Shown here piece by piece: positions 1 through 9,679 of a stretch of 64,000 bases of DNA. The stretch is taken from positions 248,001 through 312,000 of the forward strand of contig JABYQQ010000034.1 of NCBI GenBank assembly GCA_022605405.1. Direction: 5' to 3'. The notes below the pieces were generated by a model. It was not told where the DNA came from and made no database searches. It saw nothing but the letters and a program-made list of their open reading frames with translations. Every line of letters starts with the position of its first letter. Position 1 is the first letter of the stretch. A program made the position numbers and the translations under genes. Source of the stretch: Earliella scabrosa (Eukaryota; Basidiomycota; Agaricomycetes; Polyporales; Polyporaceae).

Positions 1-1
1 G

Positions 2-481
2 GACGAGCTCCGACACGACCTTAAGATGTTCAAGGAGCCTCCCACTCTCCTCGAGTGGATCAAGATTGTCGTCGAGATGGACGACAAGAACTACGCCATC
101 GAGAGCGACATCAAGCGTCGCGACCGTAAGGACACGAAGAAGACTGATTCGAAGTCGAGTAAGTCTTCTCCGCGATCCGGTCAGCGCTCGAACGGCTCGC
201 AGTCGCAGTCTCAGTACCAGTCCGCCCCGTCCGCTCCATCTGCTCCGTCCGCGCCCTCCTCGTCCTCGAACGAGCACGTCCCCATGGAGGTCGATGCTAT
301 CAAGCACGGCCCCATCAGCGCGGAAGAGAAAGAACGCCGCCGCCGCGAAAATCTTTGTTTCTATTGCGGCAAGGGCAAGCACTTGGTAAACGAGTGCCCG
401 AATATGTCAGAGAAGGCTCGTAAGCGTTCGCAGAACCGCGCGAACACGGCCAAGGCTTCCTCCACTGGGGGAAAAGCCTAG
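2..481 (+). CDS. gag: Gag (nucleocapsid end) of the retrotransposon, 5' partial
   Basis: The reading frame is open from the first bases of the window, so this is the C-terminal part of Gag, the structural protein that packages element RNA in virus-like particles. A serine/glutamine/proline-rich low-complexity stretch is followed by an acidic and then basic segment and one CCHC zinc knuckle (C-x2-C-x4-H-x4-C, beginning CFYCGKGKH, about nt 355-400), which binds RNA. The frame ends at TAG 479-481. Pol lies in the -1 frame relative to Gag, and that frame is open across the Gag stop. Confidence is high for the identity. The N-terminus cannot be seen. Confidence 0.88.
   Translation, partial: DELRHDLKMFKEPPTLLEWIKIVVEMDDKNYAIESDIKRRDRKDTKKTDSKSSKSSPRSGQRSNGSQSQSQYQSAPSAPSAPSAPSSSSNEHVPMEVDAIKHGPISAEEKERRRRENLCFYCGKGKHLVNECPNMSEKARKRSQNRANTAKASSTGGKA
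469..475 (+). promoter_or_regulatory. Probable -1 ribosomal frameshift site (G GGA AAA) between gag and pol
   Basis: The heptamer GGGAAAA reads G GGA AAA in the Gag frame, fitting the X XXY YYZ slippery pattern, and stands one codon before the Gag stop codon. The pol frame is exactly -1 to Gag and has no stop between here and the protease. A -1 slip would therefore give a Gag-Pol fusion. Whether a downstream stimulatory RNA structure exists was not computed. Confidence 0.55.
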
Positions 482-3400
482 CCGAGAGCTCTCCCGTCCC
501 GGAGCTCTCGGCCGCACTAGGGACTCAGGCTCCCACGTCGAGAGCTCCGACGTCTCACGTCCGGCTCAATAACGGCGTGTGGACGCTCAAGCCTGCTTCC
601 GCTCCGCGTTTCCCGCTTTCTCGCCACGTCCTCGCATCCGTTTCCTCTTCTAATCATTTCTTCTTATCCGTCTCTCTCTCGTTCCCTGACCGTAAGCCCA
701 TCACGACGTATGCGCTCGTCGACAGCGGCGCTACGCATTCGTGCATTTCACTCTCGTTCGCCAATAGGCATTCGCTCCCCAAGCGTCTCAAGGACGCTCC
801 GACCTCTATCATTGCCGTCGACGACCGTCCGATTGCATCGGGCGTCGTCACACACGAAGTTATTACCTCGCTCTCTGTTCGTTCGCATGCCGAGACGATC
901 GCACTCAGCGTCGTCGAGGTTTCGTTTCCAATCATTCTCGGTCTCGACTGGCTGCAACGCCACAACCCAGTCATTGATTGGGCCCGCCAATGTCTCTCGC
1001 TTTCGTGCTGTGGCGCGCACTCTGAGCGCGTATACAGAACCACGGTCGAGGAGATCCCGGACATCGACGCGCAACCGCGCGATCCGTCCGCGACGCTTCC
1101 TCTCGACCATCCATCCATCCTCGAGCCCATCGCGCTCGACTCTTTCGCCTCACACGGTCCCGCGCGCCCTGATCAAGCCGCGGCGAACCCGTCCTCTCGT
1201 CTCTCGTCCTCCGACCGGCTAGCCTCCGACTCTCCGCCTCTCGTCTCGCGTGGCCACAGTCATGCGAACCCTCCGTCTCCGCCTCCGCCTCTCGTCCCTC
1301 TGCCGTCGTCCGGTCGTGGCCACAGTCACCCCGGCTCCGACTCTCTTCCATCCTCGTCTCCGCCCCTTCGTCCTCCAACGCCGACGTGCAGTGGCCACCG
1401 TCATAGCACCGACGCATCTCCGCTTCCCTCTGCCTCCGTTCCACCTCGTCCTTCCTCCGCTCCTCCCGACCCTCCGACTCAACGCCCTCCGCTCAACATC
1501 AAGTTCATCAACTCGGCCCGTTTCCGCAAGTACGCGCGGAACAACGAGGCCGCTGTCCTTTATTATCACCCCAATCACTCTCCAGACTACCACGCCCTCT
1601 CGGAACGGTTGGACATGCAAGAGACGGCTCGCATCGCCGCCAAGTCCACCATTTCGACGTCCATTGCCCCTCGCCCTCTCGACGTTCAATCGGACGACTT
1701 CACCGACTTTGTCCCCAAGAAGTGGCATGGTTATCTCGACGTCTTCGACCCCGTCGACGTCGAGAAGCTTCCGCCGCACCGAGGCGAGTTCGATTGCGCC
1801 ATCGAGCTCGAAGGCGACCAGGTCCCTCCAAAGGGACCGCTCTACCACCTCTCCAAGGAAGAACAACAAGTTCTCTTTGACTACGTCGAGGAGAACCTTC
1901 GGAAAGGTTTCATCCGACGCTCTACCTCACCCGCAGCTGCCCCCGTGTTCTTCGTGCGCAAGAAGACTGGAGATTTACGTCTCTGTGTCGACTATCGTGG
2001 TCTCAACAAGATCACGAAGAAGAACCGCTACCCCCTTCCTCTCACGAGCGATCTGCTCGATCGCGTGAACGGTTGCAAGCACTTCACCTTGCTCGACCTC
2101 AAGAATGCGTTCAACCTGATCCGCATTCGCGAGGGAGACGAGTGGAAGACAGCCTTCCGCACGCACCTTGGACTCTTCGAATATTTGGTTATGTCTTTTG
2201 GTTTAGCTAACGCTCCCGGTGTTTTTCAGGGTTACATTCAGAACGCTCTCCGCGACCTGCTCGACGTCGTGTGTGTCGTCTACATTGACGATATACTGAT
2301 CTTTTCGCGCACACAGGAAGAGCATGACCGCCATGTCGCGCTCGTTCTCGAGCGGCTTCGTGCTGCCGGCCTCTTCGCAAACGCGAAGAAGTGCGAGTTC
2401 GACAAGTCCGAGGTCGAGTTCCTGGGATACATCATCAGCGCTGACGGCGTGAAGATGAACCCCCGCAAGCTCGACACCATCGCCAACTGGCCACAGCCCC
2501 AGTCCATCAAGGATGTCCAATCATTCCTTGGTTTCACTAACTTTTATCGTCGTTTCATTGACAGGTATGCGGACATTGCGGCGCCGCTCAACGCGCTCAC
2601 CAAGAAGTCCGCGCGAACCCAAGCGTTCCTCTTGAACGACCAGGCCGCCGCCGCGTTTGACGCGCTCAAGCGCGCCTTCCTTTCCTCGCCCGTCCTTCGT
2701 CATTTCGACCCTGAGCGTCCTTCGACGCTTGTTACTGACGCTTCAGATTTCGCTGTTGCAGGTATTCTCCATCAGCCTGACGACGACGGGTTTTTGCACC
2801 CCGTCTCGTACTTCTCACGCAAGCTCTCGCCGGCGGAAATCAACTATGACATCTACGATAAGGAGCTCCTCGCAATCGTGGAGTCGTTCCGCCACATGCG
2901 CGCATGGCTGATTGGTACGAGCACCCCCGTTTCCGTTATCTCCGATCATAAAAACCTCGAGTACTTCATGACGTCGCGTGTTCTTACGCGGCGTCAAGCT
3001 CGTTGGTCAATTTTTCTTTCCGAGTTCAATTTCGTATTGGACTTCGCCCCCGGGTTGAAGAACCCAGCGGACGCGCCGTCTCGACGGTCCGACTTCGCGC
3101 CTCGCGAGGGGGATGACGTCCTGAAGGTCAACGAAAAGGTGCTACTGACGCCTTATCACACACAGCGCATTCGTTCCCCCCCAGATACACCAGACGCTTC
3201 GTCGTCCCCGCAAATCAAGATCTCCGCCTACACCTCACTTGTGGTCGACAACTCGGACTTGCGCGCGCGTTTCGACGCTGCGTTGCGCGACGACCACGAG
3301 TGGCGAGATGCGATCGCCCGCGGCGACACTAGCTTCGTGCTAGAGGGCAACGTCGTATACCATAATGGTCTACCTTTTGTTCCTCACCCATTGCGCGCTG

Positions 3401-5019
3401 ACATCCTTCGTCTTTGCCACGACTCTCCTCCCGCAGGTCATCCAGGTCGTCGAACGACCCTCAAACTAGTCCAACGCAACTACTCGTGGCCTGGCGTCAC
3501 TCGATATGTGCGCTCGTATGTTCAAGCGTGCGATCAGTGCGGCAGGATCAAGACACCGCGACATAAGCCGTTCGGACTGCTCCAACCCCTCGACATCCCT
3601 CTTCGTCCGTGGTCCGACATCACCATGGACTACATCGTCAAGCTCCCCAGCTCGCACGGCTACGACACCATCTGGGTCGTGTGTGATCGCCTCACTCGTT
3701 ACGCCCACTTCATCCCTACCACTGAGTCTCTCGACGCTCCCGGTCTCGCCTGGCTCTTCCTCGACCGTATCTTCCGTTACCACGGTCTCCCTGACTCCAT
3801 CGTCTCCGACCGTGGCTCGACCTTCGTCTCTCGCTTCTGGACCGAACTCACCCGCCATCTCCAAGTCACGGTCAAGCATTCGACCGCCTACCATCCCCAG
3901 ACCGACGGTCTGACTGAGCGTACGAACCAGACGCTGGAGACTTATCTCCGCGCTTTCGTTTCATACAATCAGGACGACTGGGTCGATTTCCTCCCTCTCG
4001 CCGAGTTCGCTTACAACAACCACCCTCACGAATCCACCAAGGTTTCTCCCTTCTACGCCAACTTCGGCTTCCATCCCACCTTCCAACCTCGCCTCTCTGA
4101 TCCCGTCAACGTCCCCGCTGCCGCCAATCTCCAACAGACGCTCTCCCATATCCACGACGAGCTTCGGGCGAACCTCAAGGACGCCCAGGCACGTCAAGCG
4201 AAATATTACAACCAGCGCGTCTCCGACGCTCCCTCCTTCGCTCCCGATCAGCTCGTCTGGCTTCTCCGTCGCCATATCAAGACCACCCGTCCTTCCGACA
4301 AGCTAGACCACGTCCGTCTCGGTCCCTTCCCCATTGAGCGAAAGCTCTCGGACGTCGTTTACCAGCTCCGTCTCCCCGCCTACCTCTCTCGTTTACACCC
4401 CGTCTTCCATGTTTCCCTTCTCGAACCCTACCATGATCCCTCTGAGTTCCACCCGCACTCTCCGCCCACTCCTTTCGTTCTCGCCGACGACACAGACTCT
4501 CCCCTTTACATACAATCCATTCTTGATTGCCGAAAATTCGGACACCGTTACGAGTACCTCGTTCGTTGGAAGGGTCTCTCTTCCGACGAGGACTCTTGGA
4601 TTCCCCTTTCGGACATTCCCACCACATCCAACGAACTCCTCGAGCGCTTCCACCGTCGTCATACCCGCGCTCCTCGTCCCCCCGCTGACATTTTCGCTTC
4701 GCGTACTACTGTACAACCCACGCCTGTCACTACTGACGCCTCTTCATCTGCTCCACAGGCCTCCTCGTCCGCGCCCGCTCCCGAGACCTCCGCGCCTGCC
4801 CTCGCGCCCTCCGAGCCCGCTCCCACGTCCATCGCGCCCATGCCCGCACCTGCTCCCACGTCCGCCGTTCCTGCCCGCGTCCCTCGCCCGCGCTCGCCTC
4901 CCACAGTACGTCTCAATCCTCGAGCGTACTACGAGCCGCCTTCGCAGACCACGACTCGTGCTGGTCGTGTCGCGAGGCCGCTACCACGCCCAGACGCGTG
5001 GCGCCCGGGTGGTAGTTGA
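475..5019 (+). CDS. pol: Pol polyprotein: protease, reverse transcriptase, RNase H, integrase, chromodomain
   Basis: About 1500 residues, read from the frameshift site. There is no good ATG at its start, and the first alternative start (GTG 577) is only nominal. Domains in order: aspartic protease with DSGATHS (about nt 720); reverse transcriptase with VDYRGLNK and the catalytic YIDD box (about 2281); RNase H with TDAS (about 2734); integrase with an N-terminal HHCC zinc motif ending in CDQC (about 3530) and a DD35E core including SDRGSTF (about 3807); then a chromodomain beginning YIQSILDCRK and including LVRWKG (about 4507-4620). The chromodomain probably guides insertion to chromatin marked by histone methylation, as known for chromoviruses. 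A Pro/Ser/Ala-rich tail follows. No disabling mutation was seen. Confidence 0.93.
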   Translation, partial: SLAESSPVPELSAALGTQAPTSRAPTSHVRLNNGVWTLKPASAPRFPLSRHVLASVSSSNHFFLSVSLSFPDRKPITTYALVDSGATHSCISLSFANRHSLPKRLKDAPTSIIAVDDRPIASGVVTHEVITSLSVRSHAETIALSVVEVSFPIILGLDWLQRHNPVIDWARQCLSLSCCGAHSERVYRTTVEEIPDIDAQPRDPSATLPLDHPSILEPIALDSFASHGPARPDQAAANPSSRLSSSDRLASDSPPLVSRGHSHANPPSPPPPLVPLPSSGRGHSHPGSDSLPSSSPPLRPPTPTCSGHRHSTDASPLPSASVPPRPSSAPPDPPTQRPPLNIKFINSARFRKYARNNEAAVLYYHPNHSPDYHALSERLDMQETARIAAKSTISTSIAPRPLDVQSDDFTDFVPKKWHGYLDVFDPVDVEKLPPHRGEFDCAIELEGDQVPPKGPLYHLSKEEQQVLFDYVEENLRKGFIRRSTSPAAAPVFFVRKKTGDLRLCVDYRGLNKITKKNRYPLPLTSDLLDRVNGCKHFTLLDLKNAFNLIRIREGDEWKTAFRTHLGLFEYLVMSFGLANAPGVFQGYIQNALRDLLDVVCVVYIDDILIFSRTQEEHDRHVALVLERLRAAGLFANAKKCEFDKSEVEFLGYIISADGVKMNPRKLDTIANWPQPQSIKDVQSFLGFTNFYRRFIDRYADIAAPLNALTKKSARTQAFLLNDQAAAAFDALKRAFLSSPVLRHFDPERPSTLVTDASDFAVAGILHQPDDDGFLHPVSYFSRKLSPAEINYDIYDKELLAIVESFRHMRAWLIGTSTPVSVISDHKNLEYFMTSRVLTRRQARWSIFLSEFNFVLDFAPGLKNPADAPSRRSDFAPREGDDVLKVNEKVLLTPYHTQRIRSPPDTPDASSSPQIKISAYTSLVVDNSDLRARFDAALRDDHEWRDAIARGDTSFVLEGNVVYHNGLPFVPHPLRADILRLCHDSPPAGHPGRRTTLKLVQRNYSWPGVTRYVRSYVQACDQCGRIKTPRHKPFGLLQPLDIPLRPWSDITMDYIVKLPSSHGYDTIWVVCDRLTRYAHFIPTTESLDAPGLAWLFLDRIFRYHGLPDSIVSDRGSTFVSRFWTELTRHLQVTVKHSTAYHPQTDGLTERTNQTLETYLRAFVSYNQDDWVDFLPLAEFAYNNHPHESTKVSPFYANFGFHPTFQPRLSDPVNVPAAANLQQTLSHIHDELRANLKDAQARQAKYYNQRVSDAPSFAPDQLVWLLRRHIKTTRPSDKLDHVRLGPFPIERKLSDVVYQLRLPAYLSRLHPVFHVSLLEPYHDPSEFHPHSPPTPFVLADDTDSPLYIQSILDCRKFGHRYEYLVRWKGLSSDEDSWIPLSDIPTTSNELLERFHRRHTRAPRPPADIFASRTTVQPTPVTTDASSSAPQASSSAPAPETSAPALAPSEPAPTSIAPMPAPAPTSAVPARVPRPRSPPTVRLNPRAYYEPPSQTTTRAGRVARPLPRPDAWRPGGS

Positions 5020-5112
5020 CCGGGGCCGCACTATCGTCGGGTGCTGGTCGTTCGCGTGTCTCGTCGTTTGCGTACTCGGTACGGAACACGAGTTCGCGTC
5101 GCACACTCCCTT

Positions 5113-5125
5113 GAGGAGGAGGTAG
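5113..5125 (+). other. Polypurine tract preceding the 3' LTR
   Basis: The purine run GAGGAGGAGG (5113-5122) stands directly before the TGTAACGG that begins the LTR. In LTR retrotransposons this tract primes plus-strand DNA synthesis, and its position supports the LTR start at 5126. Confidence 0.7.
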
Positions 5126-5494
5126 TGTAACGGTCGCCGTTACGCGCCTCACGGACTCTTATCTAGTTTAGATTAGATAGTGTGCTCCGCGTCTAGCTTA
5201 CTATATTTGTATCCTTGCGCTGGCTCGCACCCCGATCGTTGTGTCTCTTGTCTCTCGCTACCTCATCATTCCTCGCCACTAGTCTCGATCCTTACCTACG
5301 CCTCTCGTACCTAGTCTCGTCTCTCATGTATTTAGCTCGCGCCTCGTCGCCGGATTCCCCGGCGAATCAACTTGTAACTTCGGCTCTTGCTTCCTCGAAC
5401 TCTCGTGCCCGACTTCGACCTCCGACTTCTCGACATTCCGACATCCGCGCGTGTTTGGCCCGCCGACCATCACATCGCGGTTCGCAATGTTAGA
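5126..5494 (+). repeat. Probable 3' LTR
   Basis: Starts TGTAAC just after the polypurine tract. The proposed end, GTTAGA near 5489-5494, is one base from the expected inverted GTTACA terminus. An imperfect internal palindrome (TAACGGTCGCCGTTA) lies at the very start. The length of about 370 bp is plausible for fungal Gypsy LTRs. Because the 5' LTR is outside the window, the right edge cannot be confirmed and could lie up to about 40 bp further right. Confidence 0.6.
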
Positions 5495-5539
5495 CTCGAA
5501 ATCGTCACAGACTCAGCATGTAACACGTCAAGCAGCACC

Positions 5540-6109
5540 CTCGCTTTTCGTACATGCGTATCATCTGATACGGAATAGCAGGAGGAGGTTGGCATTTGTG
5601 CAAGGTGCGTATCACCCTTGTACATTCTACAACTTATGTCGTTGACAGTAGCAGACACTATCACGCCGGTCAGTGAAGACTCACCCCGCCGTGTTTCAAG
5701 CATCTCGGAGACCATGTGCCAAGTCTCCGAGCCACCAAGCTACCGGTCAGAGACTGCATCGGCCCTTGCGGTCGTTGGCTCTCCTACCTCTGTTGCACCA
5801 GCTCAGCCTGCACCGCAACACTCATTAACTCCGCCAAAACTGGACACGCCACACGCGCTTCATACGCCCTCCCGGAGCTTCCCTGATGATCGTGTAGACT
5901 TGTCTTATACAGCCGAGTCTTCCCCACTTGGTGCTGAAGCCGCGCGATTACGGTGGCATGCGCCCCCGCAGCTACAGGAACGAGGACGATCTCTTCTCCA
6001 AACCCTGTCTGGACAGAGTCGACGTCTCCGCAGGCCAGCACAGGACATGGACTCGGGACTGAGACTATACGAAGAAGACGTCCTTCCACCCCCTTACTCG
6101 GCGGACTAA
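5540..6109 (+). pseudogene. Membrane-protein family copy 1: C-terminal remnant
   Basis: Only the cytoplasmic part survives. A short basic stretch (RRRLAF) before a GT-AG intron (5605-5648) matches the juxtamembrane exon end of the other copies. The last exon (5649-6109) carries both family tail motifs, PPSYRSETAS and the terminal DSGLRLYEED...LPPPYSAD. The ectodomain, stalk and membrane helix are absent: the retrotransposon LTR lies immediately upstream, so the gene was probably cut by that insertion or its 5' half lies left of the window. The tail frame is intact, suggesting recent damage. This is called a pseudogene by inference, since the left flank is not visible. Confidence 0.7.
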
Positions 6110-7937
6110 ATAGTCAACTGCCGGTCCGTCGACCTCCGTGAGCTCTGAGGAACGTATAATGCTGCTGTATGTTCACTCTCTTCGTCAACTTTGGGACTCA
6201 TTTTCTCAAAGTTCCCCACAGGTATCCTCCCTTCACTCCTTGCTCGTGCACGGAACGCAGAGGTGTGGGGCTGATCATGCGGCAAAATATATGTGCTGTT
6301 GATGCAATAGGGCAAGAGCGAAGGGAGTGCGGAACACTGTCTACAATGGCATCCACTGCCGTCCGAGTACTGCTTCCGAAGAGAGGTACTTATAGTCCGT
6401 CGACGGTCGACCTGTGCACGTTCGTGTCCAATGAAGACTTGTTGGCTTGTATGCGGGATCATGTCCGCGCAATGTCACCCCTCAGTACTTGAGATGAGCT
6501 TGGCGCGATTGGAGGGCACTTACGAGCTCGATGGCCCGGGGGTCACCGTCTATCAACGTCGATGGTCTCCGAGCTCGGATCCGACTGCACCTCGCCGTAG
6601 ACGAACATCATCTGGGAAATAGGGTACTTGCACTCTCTGAGTGTCTATATCTCGCAGACATAAGCATAAGCCTGTGAGAGGGAGTTTAAGGTTGAAGTAG
6701 CGTAAGTAGTACTGTATATATTAGACGCCCATCCGGCTAGAGCTTCTCCTTGGACCTTGACCATCATCACTGCAGGGACATAACTACACGTCTACTCCTT
6801 CGAACTTGCCCGTCGCCCGATTGCACATATCTGAACGTGACAGCGCTATGAAATCGAGCTTGCATGAACTCTACGCCACCTCCTTGCGACCATAGCGCAC
6901 CCGCAGGACTGCCTTGTGAAGTAGTTGCATCTCTCAGGAGAGGAGGAAGACAGGTCAGCGGTCAGAGAGGGTATGTGGTTCTGTTGTTCATCAGGTTCGT
7001 AGCATGTGCACATCATCGCTCTACGTCGCGCGGAAACATGGCTTCGTGTCCACAACAGGAACGCGTCATCCCCGAGCTAGCGACGGAGGTCTATGTAAAC
7101 TGTCACGGCAACGCTCGGTCTTGGTGGTATGTAAGATCCATTTCTGTAGTCAATGTGTCTCATTGCAACCCACGACTAGAGGCGAGCATACAAATTGTCT
7201 GCATACTGGACGATTCTTCCGTTCCAGGGCGAGGGCGATGATGCAGGCGTGGCTCGCGGGCTTCGTCGTACGTCTAGTGGCGCAGGAATGCAGACGTGGC
7301 CTATTGATCCATATGTTTCAGATGCAGGTTGACTCTGCAATGCCGAGCGCGTCGACGGTGCTCTCGATGGGGTAGTATGGGGAAGACGAGGAGTGACTAC
7401 ACGAGGCTGCACCCTGCTTCAAGTTCTATGGGAACACGGTACCTCTCTTGCTCGTGTCTAGCTGCGTTCTCCGCAGGTGAACGATCCGCATTTAATCGGA
7501 GCGGTATCCTAGATAGTCCCCAATGCCAGAAGCTCGGGCTTGAAGATGCGTCATATAGACACATCAACTCACTACTGCCTCCGGCCTCTGGTAGAAGTCT
7601 GTCATGCACGTTCATGGCCCGCACCCTCGCTGACCACTATTCATCGCAGTTATCACTGTTCATCTACATCAGCCCGCTACTGCTCGCGGCCATATGTGAC
7701 AGTTGTGCCTCCACATGGCGGTGGGTAGGCTTCGTCGGACGGTACCTTGCTAGCGCAGACGGTATCATGGTTTCGCGGCGCCGTTGTGAGAAGGCTAAGC
7801 TTAAGTGCTTCATCTGTTTCTGGTGAACACCGGCATCGGTATCACGTTCGATGACAGAGCGTTCTCTATTTCAGTCCTCTAAACCTACCTCAGGCTTCCA
7901 AGTCGCCACCCCGATCTGTCTCCGCTGGACCTCCACA
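6110..7937. other. Intergenic between copies 1 and 2
   Basis: No convincing gene: ORFs are short, lack family motifs and do not share the biased codon use of the neighbouring genes. It holds one of a pair of similar segments (about 6981-7070) that recurs upstream of copy 3. Confidence 0.5.
6981..7070 (+). repeat. Duplicated upstream segment A (partner at 10455-10552)
   Basis: About 90 bp containing TTGTTCATCAGGTTCG, then ATGTGCA, TACGTCG and TGTCCACAACAGGAAC in the same order and spacing as the segment at 10455-10552. It lies upstream of family copy 2 and its partner lies upstream of copy 3, so the duplication that made these genes seems to have included 5' flanking DNA. Confidence 0.6.
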
Positions 7938-9679
7938 ATGTCGCCGCCTACTAGTACGTATGTCGACGACACCGCCCATGAGGTACAATATCAGGGAGGG
8001 TGGGATTGGCAACCGTCCGTATCAGGCGAATTCCACAATACTAGGCATGGTCTTTCTGAGCCCGGCAAAACGGCCTCTTTGTCGTTCACAGGTCGGCGTC
8101 GTTTGCTTCGTCTATTACATATGTATGTGTACCATTGACGCTCTCACAGGGACAGGAATTGAAGTCTTCGGCACCGTCGAGGAGACCGCGGAGAGTGGTA
8201 CCCCCACATCGCAGTACAGCATCAATGAAACGATCATCGACATATTCGAAGCACCTTTCGTCGCAACAGGAGACATTTTGCACAACGTGAGGTACTTCTC
8301 CAAACGCGACCTGCCTCGGGGCAACTACGAAATCAAGGTCACGAAACTGGACAGCCTCACATCCAATGAACTCTGGCTCGACTACTTCCTCGTCTGGGAT
8401 GAAGCGAGTCCTCCAGCAATTCCCTCAGCAATTCCTCCAATTTCTCAGCCGGAGAGTTCCTCGAACCTGCCTACTGCTCCGTCACGGCACTCAACACCGT
8501 CATCGACGTCATCAGTCCGCTCGTCTACACACACGTGAGTTCTCCCTGATCCAGTTGCTCATTGTTGACTGAGACTGCGCTGCGGTAAGACTGTCACCCA
8601 TCAGTTCTTCCATGTCCCCTCCGGACAAGACCTCGACGAGCAGTTCCTCCTCCACTGCACGAAGCGCGACGCGTGAGACCCCATCATCAGACACGTAAGT
8701 ACTGACGTCCGCATCCTTATGCTACCACTCATGAGTACCAATCCAGCCATCTGCACAGTACCAGCCCGCCAATCTCTCAATCCCCAGCCTCCTCATACAG
8801 CAGCCTCCAAGCCACGGAAGCTACAGTGACGTTGACAGAACTACTGTTTTCGGCCGCGAGCCCATCACCGTCCACTATTCCACCCGACGCTCCATCCTCC
8901 TCGAACAATCTCCGCACCATTGTAGGGGGCGCGGTCGGATCTCTTGCGCTGCTTGTACCGCTCGCTATGCTATTCGTATGTGTCCGAAGAAGAAGAATGG
9001 CCAGAGAGAATCGTGGTATGTCGATTGCGAAGTAGTGACGCCCACGTTCTGATACACGCGGTGTGTAGGTGCTCGACCATACGTGCATACACCTCAATCA
9101 CTTTCTCAACAACATCTCTCCGACTCGGGGTCGTCTCCTGAGATGGTGTCCGAACCATCCACCCTTTCGTTACCGTCATCTACGGCCTGCAGCGTGTACT
9201 CTGCTCGAGCCGCGGCGTCGGACATGACCACCTCACCCCACCCATCGTCCAAAGGTTCCCATGCGCGGGCTCCGGTCTCCTCGTGTATGAACTCCACGAC
9301 ACAACCAGGACACACCGACCCGTCGGACGCGCTCGCGTCCATCGATCAGCCGTCCGCACAGTCAACCACGTCAACAGACCGATTGATTACGCACTCGACT
9401 GCGAGCACGCCGCTGCCGTCCCCCGCCACCTCCGCGTTGCCATTCCCTGCGTCCTTCGCCCACATGCACGGGGCAGATGTGCCGGATGCTCATGCGGAAG
9501 TGTCGCGCGTACCGTGGTACGTCCCAGCAGGGCTGCAAGCACGGGCGCAGGCTCTGCTGCACTCGATCTCGGCTCGAGAAGGGCGCGAGGAACGCTCCCA
9601 CACGCCGTTAAGGGACGTTGACTCGGGCATGAGGATGTACAATCAGGATACCCTCCCTCCGGCGTACACTGCGGAATAG
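7938..9679 (+). CDS. Membrane-protein family copy 2 (FWLDYFLV-type ectodomain, terminal PPxY)
   Basis: Single-pass membrane protein of unknown function. Exon 1 (7938-8091) encodes the start of a small beta-rich domain. A phase-1 intron (8092-8149) then precedes the GTGIEVFGT motif, as in every family member. The domain ends with SKRDLPRGNYEIKV and LWLDYFLVWD, followed by a Ser/Thr/Pro stalk broken by further short introns (8537-8755). A membrane helix (IVGGAVGSLALLVPLAMLF, about 8918-8975) is followed by RRRRMAR. A last intron leads to a long tail containing VPWYVPAGLQ, DVDSGMRMYNQDT and the C-terminal LPPAYTAE, a PPxY motif. No clear signal peptide is seen at the start. The ectodomain fold may be galactose-binding-like, but this is inference. 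The stalk exon boundaries are uncertain. Confidence 0.75.

Larger units (their letters stand above)
1..5494 (+). mobile_element. Ty3/Gypsy chromovirus LTR retrotransposon, 5' end outside window
   Basis: The interval holds, in order, the end of a Gag protein with a zinc knuckle, a complete Pol (protease, reverse transcriptase, RNase H, integrase, chromodomain), a polypurine tract and a probable 3' LTR. That order (RT before integrase) and the C-terminal chromodomain define the chromovirus branch of Ty3/Gypsy elements. The 5' LTR and most of gag lie left of the window. Pol is open over 1480 codons with motifs intact, so the copy looks young. The right boundary is inferred from the LTR end. No target-site duplication can be tested because the left end is missing. 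Confidence 0.9.

Noticed and set aside
1219..1869. Long Arg-rich minus-strand ORF and plus-strand ORF 1250-2068
   Set aside because: Shadows of the retrotransposon pol frame.
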